Shown here: positions 1 through 6,247 of the stretch, in pieces
How positions within the stretch are numbered: the first letter of the stretch is position 1
Layout: each line of letters starts with the position of its first letter
Source of the DNA: Deltaproteobacteria bacterium
GTDB lineage: Bacteria; Desulfobacterota; Desulfuromonadia; Desulfuromonadales; Geopsychrobacteraceae
Assembly: GCA_009993495.1 (NCBI GenBank)
Contig: JAACTI010000107.1
Coordinates: 1 to 12,197 of the forward strand
DNA: 12,197 nt
Reading direction: 5' to 3'
The notes under the pieces: generated by a model
Told to the model about the DNA's origin: nothing
The model's input: the letters and a program-made list of their open reading frames with translations, nothing else
Databases searched by the model: none
Position numbers and translations under genes: made by a program

Positions 1-55
1 CTTCTGTGGTTCCAAATGATTTGCAGATATTTTTCAGCTCAATAATGTTGGCCAT
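1..55 (-). CDS. glnQ: GlnQ-type ABC transporter ATP-binding protein, N-terminal fragment
   Basis: Only the first 18 codons lie in the window; the gene runs off the left edge. They read M-A-N-I-I-E-L-K-N-I-C-K-S-F-G, the usual first beta strand of an ABC ATPase (xIExKNIxKxFG) before the Walker A region. The ATG at 53-55 has only a weak upstream ribosome binding site. The gene follows glnP by 51 bases on the same strand, which is the normal glnHPQ order. The ATPase would power glutamine-type import at the inner membrane. The call rests mainly on position after glnH and glnP plus the short N-terminal match; no catalytic motif can be seen. Confidence 0.75.
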   Translation of the reverse strand, partial: MANIIELKNICKSFGTTE

Positions 56-106
56 TGGGGGATTCAACTTTCTGTTGAGAACCTTGGATCGGGCAGGCAA
101 GACGGT

Positions 107-829
107 TCAGTAGATCTTCATGCGTTGTTCCAACTTCCGCAGACTCACGGCAAGAACGGTTGTCATGGCCAGATACATAACGGCCACCGTGAGCCAGATT
201 TCCAATGCTCTGAAATTACTTGCCATAATCTCCTGCCCCTGACGCGTCAACTCACCAACACCAATGACAATAAAGAGCGAGGTATCTTTAAGGCTGATAA
301 TAAATTGATTACCGAGCGGCGGAATCATGCGCCGAAATGCGATGGGGCCGATAATATAAAAAATCAGCTGGAAGCGATTGATTCCCAAAGACATGCCGGC
401 CTCGAGCAGTCCCTTGTTCACCGAAAGAACCGAACCGCGGACGATCTCGGCAATATAGGCCCCGGCATTGATCATAATGGTAATAACCGCTGCGGTTACG
501 GCCTCAATGCGAAAACGTTCAATGTCGGTCAGGGCTTTGACCAGCATCGGGAAGGCAAAATAGAGAAACATCGCTTGGACAATAATCGGGGTGCCACGAA
601 CTGTTTCGACATAGCCGGCGGAAATTTTTCGGATAAGTGCACTGAAGGGCAGGTACAGACCATGGGGCTTTTCGCCCAGAGACTCGGTGCCGGCGATACG
701 ACCCAGACCGGCCAGAATACCAAAAATCATTCCACCGAAGATCCCCAGCAGGGTGATGATCCAGGTCAGTTTAGCACCGGCCAATAAGGCCGGGATCGAC
801 TCAAGAATAACAGAAAACTCAAAGTCCAT
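107..829 (-). CDS. glnP: Glutamine ABC transporter permease GlnP
   Basis: Inner-membrane permease of the HisM/GlnP family, 240 residues. It matches E. coli GlnP along its whole length as I recall that sequence: RGTPIIVQ near residue 78, the hydrophobic stretch VTAAVITIMINAGAYIAE, the EAG-SLG coupling loop near residue 143 that contacts the ATPase, PPLGNQ, KDTSLFIVIGV, and a C-terminal RKLEQRMKIY. Hydrophobic segments lie near residues 10-42, 81-97, 110-128 and 210-230. A hydrophilic stretch of about 20 residues (around 43-65) seems extra compared with the 219-residue E. coli protein. I chose the ATG at 829 because it gives the family's usual M-D-F/W start. A TTG seven codons upstream (850) is also open, and neither has a strong ribosome binding site. 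The gene lies 238 bases after glnH. Confidence 0.93.
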   Translation of the reverse strand: MDFEFSVILESIPALLAGAKLTWIITLLGIFGGMIFGILAGLGRIAGTESLGEKPHGLYLPFSALIRKISAGYVETVRGTPIIVQAMFLYFAFPMLVKALTDIERFRIEAVTAAVITIMINAGAYIAEIVRGSVLSVNKGLLEAGMSLGINRFQLIFYIIGPIAFRRMIPPLGNQFIISLKDTSLFIVIGVGELTRQGQEIMASNFRALEIWLTVAVMYLAMTTVLAVSLRKLEQRMKIY

Positions 830-877
830 AAGACGGATGCTTTCGCACAAAGGTGCACAGAAAAACCAGGGGTGATT

Positions 878-976
878 TTAACCAGCCACAGAGTGGGAGA
901 GCCGCAGAGAAAAGACAAGGGCTTAGGGCTTGAAAGCAGACCTTAACGTTTGCGTTTCTCTGTGACTCTCCGTTAA
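878..976. repeat. Imperfect inverted repeat of the CACAGAG type between glnH and glnP
   Basis: The left arm (about 878-914, TTAACCAGCCACAGAG then GAGAGCCGCAGAGAAAAG) is approximately complementary to the right arm (about 953-976, CGTTTCTCTGTGACTCTC then CGTTAA). GAGAGCCGCAGAGAAAAG and the reversed right arm GAGAGTCACAGAGAAACG agree at most positions. The arms enclose about 38 bases. Repeats built on TTAACCACAGAG...CACAGAGAAA are a familiar dispersed intergenic family in several proteobacterial genomes. It sits inside the glnH-glnP spacer, so its RNA hairpin could lower glnPQ expression relative to glnH. That role is inference, since no U-rich tract follows. Confidence 0.6.
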
Positions 977-1067
977 ATCGCATTTTGTCCTTCTCTGGTC
1001 CTTGCAAGAGCGCGCAACAGAGCTTTTGACCGTCCCGCAAGAGTTGCCAAGCCGAAAAGGAAACGAT

Positions 1068-1805
1068 TTATTCCGGATCGGCATCAAACCATTTGCGGTA
1101 AAGGGCGGCATAGGCACCGTCTTCCATCATCTCAAGCAAAGCGATGTTGGCTTTATCGCGCAGTTTGCTCCCCTGCGGAAAGGCAATGCCGTACTGAGCG
1201 GCTTTGACATCGGGGCCGACCGCTTTCACCCGGCCGTTACCGGCGGTTTTGATGTAATAGAGGACATTCGGGGTGTCGTGCATGGCCGCGTCTGCGCCAC
1301 CGGTTACCACTTCCATATAGGCCTGATCAATGTTCGGGAACTTGACAACCTTTTTGGCGCCGAGGGTTTCGACATATTCAACAGTTGCCGTTCCCAGTTT
1401 GACGGCAACAACCTTCCCTTTCAGGTCCGCCGGGGTTTTAATATCGGTGTTGTCTGCCGGCACCATCATCTTCAGTCCGGCACGGAAATAAGGGTGAGAA
1501 AAATCGATCACCTTTTCCCGTGAAGATTTGATAAAAATTGCCGCCAGGGCCGCATCCAGATTGCCGGTGGTCAGGCCGGGAATCAGACCGTTGAAATCCA
1601 TCGGCTTGAGCTCATACTCAACCCCGATGCGCTTGGCTATTTCCGTCCAAAGATCGACATCGAAACCGGTGTAGTTACCGTCTTTGCCTTTGTATTCGAA
1701 AGGCACGAAAGAGGTATCGACACCAACAAACAATTTCTCCGCACAGGCGGCCCCCGCACTAAAAATCATCATTCCCGTTAGAAAGAGCACCAGCAGTTTC
1801 TTCAT
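1068..1805 (-). CDS. glnH: Periplasmic glutamine-binding protein GlnH
   Basis: Solute-binding protein of the SBP_bac_3 family, 245 residues, closely following E. coli GlnH: FVPFEYK, a TGFDVDLW block, ELKPMDFNGLIPGL, VAVKLGTATVEY, FPNIDQAYMEV, MHDTPNVLYYIKTAGNG, QYGIAFPQGS and a C-terminal YRKWF. Residues 1-22 form a Sec signal peptide with a likely ACA/EK cleavage site. Arg96 (in IKSSR) and Asp177 (in MHDTPN) occupy the usual positions for binding the ligand's carboxylate and amino groups. The ATG at 1805 is chosen because it follows an AGGAGG ribosome binding site by a few bases and starts the signal peptide. An open extension 21 codons upstream has no signal-peptide sense. It is the first gene of the minus-strand glnHPQ set. 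Glutamine is the likely ligand, though closely related amino acids cannot be excluded. Confidence 0.93.
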   Translation of the reverse strand: MKKLLVLFLTGMMIFSAGAACAEKLFVGVDTSFVPFEYKGKDGNYTGFDVDLWTEIAKRIGVEYELKPMDFNGLIPGLTTGNLDAALAAIFIKSSREKVIDFSHPYFRAGLKMMVPADNTDIKTPADLKGKVVAVKLGTATVEYVETLGAKKVVKFPNIDQAYMEVVTGGADAAMHDTPNVLYYIKTAGNGRVKAVGPDVKAAQYGIAFPQGSKLRDKANIALLEMMEDGAYAALYRKWFDADPE

Positions 1806-2013
1806 CGTTTTCCTCCTCTTTTGCGTTTCGCCCCGTAAGAAATCGGGACATGCCTTCCTCGTTACCAAGGATCAATCCCCTCAAGATTCGCAGTCCAAGT
1901 GGTTCGAAAGAAGATGGGGGATGAACAGCGATTCTGTCCGTGGATATTTAAATCCGTGACAGGTTTTGAGTTACCCCAATAGCGCATAATGTTTGTTCAC
2001 AAATGGTTTTAGT
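1806..2013 (-). other. Long 5' leader of glnH, no gene seen
   Basis: About 208 bases separate the predicted transcription start (near 2014) from the glnH ATG. I see no convincing small gene, and no riboswitch fold that I can recognise. A short inverted pair TTTGT/ACAAA (1992-1996 and 1999-2003, spacer TC) lies just inside the predicted transcript and could be an operator. A strong AGGAGG ribosome binding site ends the leader. Confidence 0.4.
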
Positions 2014-2029
2014 ACTAACTAATATAGTA
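2014..2029 (-). promoter_or_regulatory. Putative operator over the glnH -10 box
   Basis: The minus-strand sequence TACTATATTAGTTAGT matches the operator-like TACTATAATAGTAAGT at 3178-3193 in 14 of 16 positions. It covers the glnH -10 box. The adjoining bases also form a perfect 10-base palindrome TTAGTACTAA (2009-2018). A repressor bound here would block RNA polymerase. The IclR-type protein encoded at 2259-3035 is the obvious candidate. Binding is inferred from shared sequence only, and part of the match is explained by the -10 consensus itself. Confidence 0.45.
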
Positions 2030-2050
2030 GCCGTGCGTGCCTATTGTCAA
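2021..2050 (-). promoter_or_regulatory. Sigma70-type promoter for glnH
   Basis: On the minus strand a perfect TTGACA -35 box (2045-2050) and a TATATT -10 box (2021-2026, 5 of 6 consensus) are separated by 18 bases. The direction and position fit glnH transcription, with a start near 2014. No sigma54 (-24/-12) box was seen nearby. Confidence 0.65.
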
Positions 2051-2065
2051 ATTTGATGCCGGCGC

Positions 2066-2117
2066 TGTAGGAGTCGCCTTTCATGCGCGATTTTCGCGGC
2101 TGGAAGCCGCTCCCACA
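2066..2117. repeat. REP-like palindrome (TGTAGGAG...CTCCCACA)
   Basis: The left half, reversed, reads TCGCGCATGAAAGGCGACTC then CTACA. The right half reads TCGCGGCTGGAAGCCGCTCC then CACA. They align over about 24 bases with one indel and a few changes around a TTTT centre (2091-2094). The GTAGGAGCGGCTTCCAGCCGCGA theme is a widespread REP-type intergenic element in proteobacteria. It lies upstream of the glnH promoter and downstream of the iclR-type gene. Confidence 0.7.
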
Positions 2118-2157
2118 AAAAATTGCAACAGTTGAGCCTTGTGCAAAAGTTCCTTTA

Positions 2158-2206
2158 CGTCATTCCCGAAGTGATTTTAGTCGGGAATCCAGTTTTCTAA
2201 ATGACG
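2158..2206. repeat. Nested palindromic repeat (CGTCATTCCCGA type)
   Basis: An inner perfect pair ATTCCCGA (2162-2169) and TCGGGAAT (2181-2188) sits inside an outer perfect pair CGTCATT (2158-2164) and AATGACG (2200-2206). This resembles the common CGTCATTCCCG...CGGGAATCCAG dispersed repeat of many proteobacteria. It lies about 50 bases past the stop codon of the minus-strand regulator gene. It could act as a transcript-end hairpin, but no run of U follows on either strand. Confidence 0.65.
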
Positions 2207-2258
2207 GAAAATGTGGTTACAATTTCTTTTTCCTTGGAGGTGTCTCTTCATTGGCCAA

Positions 2259-3035
2259 TCAAATATTACAGATTTTTCTGGCTATCTTCCGGGCTAAGTC
2301 ACACAGAATCAGGGCATAGTTTTTTTCAAATTCCACCAAAGTTTGGTCGAGAATTGTTGTCGTAAAAGAAATTGCGCCCAGGGGCGTATTGTTGCCTCTG
2401 CGTAATATTGGCGCGGCTATGGCGATAAGCCCCTTGATGTATTCTTCGTTGTTGGTGGCATAGCCTTTTTTTCTGATTTCTGCCAGTTCCCGGTAAAGAA
2501 TATTTTTGTCGATGATGGTGTTTTCCGCCATTTTTTTGAAGGATTGGCGTTCCACCAAATCTTCCTGCTCCGCTGCGTCAAGACATGAAAGCACAGCCTT
2601 ACCCATTGCGGTGCAGTAAAAAAATTCACTGACGGTTTCCTGTTTATAGGTCAGGGTATTGGAATCTTCTTTCTTGTAAAGCTGAACCAAATTAAATCGA
2701 TGAAAAAGCGAGACATCAATACTGATCCTGTATTTGTAGTGGGCTTCATCAACCAGGGGCTCGACAACCTTGTTGATATCAAACCCCCTGAGCAAACGAT
2801 TGCCCAGGGCGATAGCCATGGGCCCAAGACTCAATAATTTGGTTTTGGGGTCTTTCTTGAAGTATCCGAGCTCAAGGAAGGTATTTACCAGCCGATATGC
2901 CGTGGTTAAATTGACCTCCACCTTTTCGGCAATGGCGGTCAGGGTCCAGCTGGAATGATCCTCGTCAAAAAGAGCCAACACCCTCAAGCCCTTTTCCAAC
3001 GTTTTTGCAAAATAGTCTGAGGTCTGCTTCTTCAT
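2259..3035 (-). CDS. IclR-family transcriptional regulator
   Basis: A 258-residue protein with the standard IclR layout. The N-terminal winged helix-turn-helix covers about residues 8-70 (KGLRVLALF, then LTAIAEKVEVNLTTAYRLVN as the recognition region, then LGYF). The C-terminal effector-binding domain covers about 75-250. Family landmarks are CTAMGKAVLSCL near 141-152, the IRKKGYATNNEEYIKG stretch, and IAAPI. The ATG at 3035 is chosen because GAAAGG lies about 10 bases upstream and the family's short N-terminal arm follows; a GTG at 3062 is also in frame. The gene is divergent from the nine-gene operon, so it most likely controls it, responding to the imported substrate or a pathway intermediate. 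Operator-like palindromes fill the shared promoter region. The effector and the sign of control cannot be read from sequence. Confidence 0.92.
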   Translation of the reverse strand: MKKQTSDYFAKTLEKGLRVLALFDEDHSSWTLTAIAEKVEVNLTTAYRLVNTFLELGYFKKDPKTKLLSLGPMAIALGNRLLRGFDINKVVEPLVDEAHYKYRISIDVSLFHRFNLVQLYKKEDSNTLTYKQETVSEFFYCTAMGKAVLSCLDAAEQEDLVERQSFKKMAENTIIDKNILYRELAEIRKKGYATNNEEYIKGLIAIAAPILRRGNNTPLGAISFTTTILDQTLVEFEKNYALILCDLARKIARKICNI

Positions 3036-3122
3036 TGAGCAATTACCTTTCGAGAAAACCACCCGCTTGCTTCCTTCTACGGAAGGGGTTTGGGGGGGCG
3101 CAAATGACAGAACGCAATTTTA

Positions 3123-3153
3123 TTGACATTCTAAAAATATTGATGATTATAGT
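3123..3153 (+). promoter_or_regulatory. Candidate promoter for the nine-gene operon
   Basis: A perfect TTGACA (3123-3128) lies 19 bases before TATAGT (3148-3153), a rather long spacer. A second possible -10, a perfect TATAAT at 3181-3186 inside the 19-base palindrome, has no good -35 at the right distance and might need an activator. Either start gives a leader of 150-185 bases before the ATG at 3344. I see no gene in that leader. It contains a weak inverted pair TTCCGG (3244-3249) and CCGGAA (3273-3278). Confidence 0.35.
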
Positions 3154-3175
3154 AAAATACTAAAATAGGAATCTA
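3146..3175 (-). promoter_or_regulatory. Candidate promoter for the IclR-type gene
   Basis: On the minus strand a perfect TATAAT (3146-3151), preceded by TAC, lies 18 bases after a weak TAGATT -35 box (3170-3175). The resulting transcript would have a leader of about 100 bases before the ATG at 3035. The -35 box matches only half of the consensus. Confidence 0.4.
3150..3162. promoter_or_regulatory. Operator-like palindrome TAGTA-AAA-TACTA
   Basis: A perfect 5-3-5 inverted repeat that overlaps the candidate -10 box of the regulator gene on the minus strand. Its half-sites TAGTA/TACTA are the same as those in the 19-base palindrome 13 bases to the right, in mirrored order. It is a plausible autoregulatory site. 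Confidence 0.45.
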
Positions 3176-3193
3176 CTTACTATAATAGTAAGT
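3175..3193. promoter_or_regulatory. Perfect 19-base palindrome, putative IclR operator
   Basis: ACTTACTATAATAGTAAGT is a perfect inverted repeat (9-1-9, centre 3184) in the divergent region between the IclR-type gene and the aminotransferase gene. It contains a consensus TATAAT on the plus strand. Its right 16 bases match the glnH promoter at 14 positions. IclR proteins typically bind short palindromes in such divergent regions, so this is the best candidate operator. Confidence 0.6.
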
Positions 3194-3343
3194 TTAAGTG
3201 TGCCACTTTTCAAGAAAAAAACTGAAAAAGCAGGAACCCGATATTCCGGCAGCCCCATGATGAGCCACAATCCCGGAACAAGCCAGTAGTGAAAAATGGT
3301 GTTGTGCTCTCCAGGCTAGGAACAGGCAACAAGGTGAGATGGG

Positions 3344-4708
3344 ATGACTAACAAGCCGTGCAAAACAAACTATCTGTTTTATCAAAGCCGTAAAAACATG
3401 CCGTTTATTGATTATGCCGAAGGCGTGTATATGTATGACACGGAGGGGAAAGAGTACCTTGATGGCTGTTCAAGCGCCATCAACTGCAATATCGGGCATG
3501 GCTGTACGCGCATTTTGCAGGCCATAGCCGAACAATCACGTCATACGTTTTTCGCCTATCGCACTCAGTTTGAAAATGAACCGGCTCATCGTCTGGCTTC
3601 AAAACTGGCGGAAATTTCGGCTTTCGGTCTGAATCGATCTTTTTTCGTTTCCAGCGGTTCGGAAGCGGTTGAAGCCGCCATAAAACTGGTGCGCCAATAT
3701 TTTTATAACAAGGGCGAGCGTTCGCGCTACCAACTGATCAGCAGAGTTCCTTCCTACCACGGGTCAACCCTGGGAGCGCTATCATTGACCTCTTCGGCGC
3801 AACTGGAAGTCCCCTATCGACCAATGCTGATGACCCACCCCAAGATACCGGCGCCCTATTGTTATCGGTGTCCGTTTAATCAAAAAAAATATCCGGCCTG
3901 CGGACTCAAATGCGCATGGATTCTGGAGCGAGTGATCCAGGAACAAGATCCGGAACGTATTTGCGCCTTTATTTTTGAACCCGTCGGTGGCGCAAGTACC
4001 GGTGCCATTGTTGCCCCTGATGAATATTTTGAAGTTATCCAGTCTATCTGCAAAAAGTACGGGGTGCTGATTATTCTCGACGAAGTCATGACGGGTTTTG
4101 GCCGAACCGGGGCGATGTTTGCTTATGAACACTGGAACATCGATGCGGATATTCTGGTGATGTCAAAAGGCATGTCGTCCGGCTATTACCCCATGGGGGG
4201 AATTCTGGTTAAAGAGGCGATCGTCGAAGAAATGCTCGACAAGGGGACTTTTGCCCATGGGCACACCCTGGCCGGTAATCCCATGGGGTGCGCGGTGACC
4301 CTGGAAGTTCTGAATGTCATCCTTGAAGAAGGCCTGGTGCAAAATACTCTGAAAATGGGGCAGATTTTAAAAACCGGCCTGATGAAATTGAAAAAACACT
4401 ACGATATCATTGGCGATGTACGCGGCAAGGGGCTGCTTATGGCCATTGAACTGGTCATGGATCGCAAAACAAAAGAACCTTTCCCACCGGAACTCAACGT
4501 TAATCAAATTCTCGCGGACCACGCCTTCGCCGGCGGGCTGATTATTTACCCTCGACGCCCCATTAACGGCTTGTCGGGCGACCATGTGATGATCGCGCCC
4601 CCTTTAACGATTAACCACAGGGAAGTGGATAAGCTTTTAGCCTTGCTGGATAAAGCCCTTGCGCAGACGACGATTCAATTAGGCCCCCTGTCCTATTCCG
4701 GACAATAA
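3344..4708 (+). CDS. Class III PLP-dependent aminotransferase, probable N6-acetyl-beta-lysine transaminase
   Basis: A 454-residue fold-type I, class III aminotransferase. Landmarks in order: GSEAVEAA (105-112) for phosphate binding, YHGST (138-142), FEPVGG (221-226), ILDEVMTGFGRTG with Asp246 contacting the PLP ring, and SKG with Lys275 as Schiff-base lysine. A four-cysteine patch, C173-x2-C176-x9-C186-x3-C190, marks the YodT/YhxA-like subgroup. AAGGTGA six bases before the ATG supports the start. As first gene of the operon it would remove the 3-amino group of a beta-amino acid to yield a 3-oxo acid. The CoA-transferase, thiolase and deacylase downstream fit N6-acetyl-beta-lysine to 6-acetamido-3-oxohexanoate (EC 2.6.1.65). 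The fold and cofactor are certain; the substrate is inferred from neighbours. Another omega- or beta-amino acid is possible. Confidence 0.88.
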   Translation: MTNKPCKTNYLFYQSRKNMPFIDYAEGVYMYDTEGKEYLDGCSSAINCNIGHGCTRILQAIAEQSRHTFFAYRTQFENEPAHRLASKLAEISAFGLNRSFFVSSGSEAVEAAIKLVRQYFYNKGERSRYQLISRVPSYHGSTLGALSLTSSAQLEVPYRPMLMTHPKIPAPYCYRCPFNQKKYPACGLKCAWILERVIQEQDPERICAFIFEPVGGASTGAIVAPDEYFEVIQSICKKYGVLIILDEVMTGFGRTGAMFAYEHWNIDADILVMSKGMSSGYYPMGGILVKEAIVEEMLDKGTFAHGHTLAGNPMGCAVTLEVLNVILEEGLVQNTLKMGQILKTGLMKLKKHYDIIGDVRGKGLLMAIELVMDRKTKEPFPPELNVNQILADHAFAGGLIIYPRRPINGLSGDHVMIAPPLTINHREVDKLLALLDKALAQTTIQLGPLSYSGQ

Positions 4709-4726
4709 ATCAAAAGGAGAATATGG

Positions 4727-5491
4727 ATGAAAACTCTTGTGATTGCGATGACACTGTTCCTGTGCGCTGCCTTGATTTCACCCGTCAATGCCGAAGGTCT
4801 GGCCGACATTAAGGCCAAGGGTGAGATGACTTTTGCCTTAACCGGCCAGTATCCACCCTTCAACTTTGTGGATGAAAACAATCAGGTCACCGGTTTTGAT
4901 GTGGAAATCGGCAAGGAGATTGCCAAACGGATCGGCGTCAAAGGGCAACCGGTCACCACGGCATGGGACGGCATTATTGCGGGTCTTTTGGCAAAAAAAT
5001 ACGATCTAATTTGCGGCAGCATGGCGATCACGCCTAAGCGTCTTGAGACTATCGATTTTTCCGACCCCTACTACCGGAGCGGGGCGCAGGTCTTTTCTCA
5101 AAAAACCTCAAACATCAAATCGGTCAATGACCTAAAGGGCAAAAAAGTCGGGGTCACCCTGGGGACAACCTATGAAGAATGGGTGCGCAAAAATATCGCG
5201 GGTGCCGACATTCGAACCTACAAGGGCGTGCCCGACATGGTGCTTGAGGCCGCCAATGGGCGCATCAGCGCTTTTGTGACGGATAAAATTGTCGGGGCCC
5301 TGGCGATTAAGGAAAAAGGGGCGCCGCTGAAACTGGTCGGGGATCTTCTCTATGAAGAAAAGATGGGTATCGCTCTCAATCAGGGCAATGAGCAACTGAA
5401 AACGGCCATTAACCAAGCGTTAAAGGCCATGAAGGCTGATGGCACCTATCGCGACATCAGCATGAAATGGCTGGGTATTGATGTGCGCTGA
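4727..5491 (+). CDS. Periplasmic amino-acid-type solute-binding protein of the catabolic operon
   Basis: SBP_bac_3 family, 254 residues. Residues 1-22 form a Sec signal peptide with a likely VNA/EG cleavage site. The mature part has the usual QYPPFNF (41-47), TGFDVEIGKEIAKRIG, WDGIIAGL, ITPKR (Arg105), IDFSDPYY and VGVTLGT blocks. Arg105 and Asp186 (VTD) stand where these proteins bind a ligand's carboxylate and amino group, so an amino acid ligand is likely. An AAGGAGA site lies six bases before the ATG; another ATG four bases upstream is out of frame. It starts 18 bases after the aminotransferase stop and is followed by its permease and ATPase. Operon logic suggests N6-acetyl-beta-lysine or a similar beta-amino acid as ligand. 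It differs clearly from the glutamine-type protein at 1068-1805. Confidence 0.9.
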   Translation: MKTLVIAMTLFLCAALISPVNAEGLADIKAKGEMTFALTGQYPPFNFVDENNQVTGFDVEIGKEIAKRIGVKGQPVTTAWDGIIAGLLAKKYDLICGSMAITPKRLETIDFSDPYYRSGAQVFSQKTSNIKSVNDLKGKKVGVTLGTTYEEWVRKNIAGADIRTYKGVPDMVLEAANGRISAFVTDKIVGALAIKEKGAPLKLVGDLLYEEKMGIALNQGNEQLKTAINQALKAMKADGTYRDISMKWLGIDVR

Positions 5492-5505
5492 TGAGCTTTT
5501 TCGCA

Positions 5506-5543
5506 AAGGTCGAATGCGATCCCTGGTGACGGCGTTCGACCTT
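5506..5543 (+). promoter_or_regulatory. RNA hairpin between binding-protein and permease genes
   Basis: AAGGTCGAATGC (5506-5517) pairs with GCGTTCGACCTT (5532-5543): 12 pairs including one G-T, with a 14-base loop. It lies just after the binding-protein stop codon and has no following U run. Such hairpins after binding-protein genes commonly protect the upstream mRNA or partly end transcription, giving more binding protein than permease. That role is inferred here. Confidence 0.6.
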
Positions 5544-5588
5544 ATCTTTCCGGGGGCTGTCACTTCATAATCGAGAGCGAGGCCGAAA

Positions 5589-6245
5589 ATGTTAGATTGG
5601 GGAACGATTGTTCACTATTTTCCTTTTTTGCTGAAAGCTACGCTTCTAACATTAAAAATTTCCCTGATTTCTCTGCTCTTCGGCTTTCTCTTCGGGCTGG
5701 TTGCCGCGCTATTGAAGTTGTCTCCTAATGGTCTGCTGCGACTGATCGGGGGATTTTACGTCTGGATTATTCGTTCCACCCCGCTGCTGGTTCAGTTGTT
5801 TCTCATCTATTTCGGATTACCGCAGCTGGGAATCGATCTCGGTCCCTTCATGTCAGGGGTGCTGGCCTTGGCCCTGAATACCGGCGCCTACAATGCCGAA
5901 ACCATCCGGGGCGGAATCATCTCCGTCCCCTCAGGGCAACTCGAAGCGGCTCGCAGCCTGGGAATGGGTCCGGCTCTGGCCATGCGGCGGATTGTTCTGC
6001 CGCAAGCCATAAGGGTGGCTATTCCGGCTTTGGGCAATAACTTTGTCATCCTGATCAAAGACACCTCACTGGTTTCTACGATTACCCTGGTTGAATTGAC
6101 CCTCACGGCTCAACGTCTGATCGGATCGACCTACAAGCCTTTTGAAATGTACCTGATGGCAGCCTTTCTGTACGCGATTCTGACCACCACGACCAGTGTT
6201 CTGTTGGGAAAACTGGAAACCCGAATCGCGGTTGAACGGAGGTAA
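5589..6245 (+). CDS. Polar amino acid ABC transporter permease
   Basis: A 218-residue HisM/HisQ/GlnP-family inner-membrane protein. Hydrophobic segments lie near residues 11-42, 53-75, 87-100 and 186-208. RSTPLLVQ (62-69), NTGAYNAETIRGG (97-109), the EAARSLG coupling loop (from 119), PALGNNF and KDTSLVSTI are all family marks. The ATG at 5589 follows GCGAGG by six bases. The gene lies 97 bases after the binding protein, with a hairpin between, and its stop codon touches the ribosome binding site of the ATPase gene. A single permease gene suggests a homodimer with two ATPase subunits, as in GlnPQ. The substrate is set by the binding protein at 4727-5491. Confidence 0.94.
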   Translation: MLDWGTIVHYFPFLLKATLLTLKISLISLLFGFLFGLVAALLKLSPNGLLRLIGGFYVWIIRSTPLLVQLFLIYFGLPQLGIDLGPFMSGVLALALNTGAYNAETIRGGIISVPSGQLEAARSLGMGPALAMRRIVLPQAIRVAIPALGNNFVILIKDTSLVSTITLVELTLTAQRLIGSTYKPFEMYLMAAFLYAILTTTTSVLLGKLETRIAVERR

Positions 6246-6247
6246 CC

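Noticed and set aside
125..787. 220-codon open frame on the plus strand
   Set aside because: It is fully antisense to glnP, which has a clear family match. Its composition is rich in N, Q, H and G with no recognisable domain.
878..976. Rho-independent terminator after glnH
   Set aside because: The hairpin is imperfect, its loop is long and there is no U run. It is better described as a dispersed repeat.
1002..1523. 173-codon open frame on the plus strand
   Set aside because: It is antisense to glnH and has no ribosome binding site or domain.
1806..2013. Riboswitch or T-box in the long glnH leader
   Set aside because: I could not find a conserved core such as a T-box sequence or a U-rich terminator hairpin. 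A covariance-model search would settle it.
2083..2319. Small open frame on the plus strand between the regulator and glnH
   Set aside because: It begins inside the REP-like repeat, runs through the second repeat and ends antisense to the regulator gene. No ribosome binding site.
3194..3343. Regulatory RNA fold in the operon leader
   Set aside because: Only a weak six-base pair TTCCGG/CCGGAA with a 23-base loop is visible, which is not enough to call a structure.
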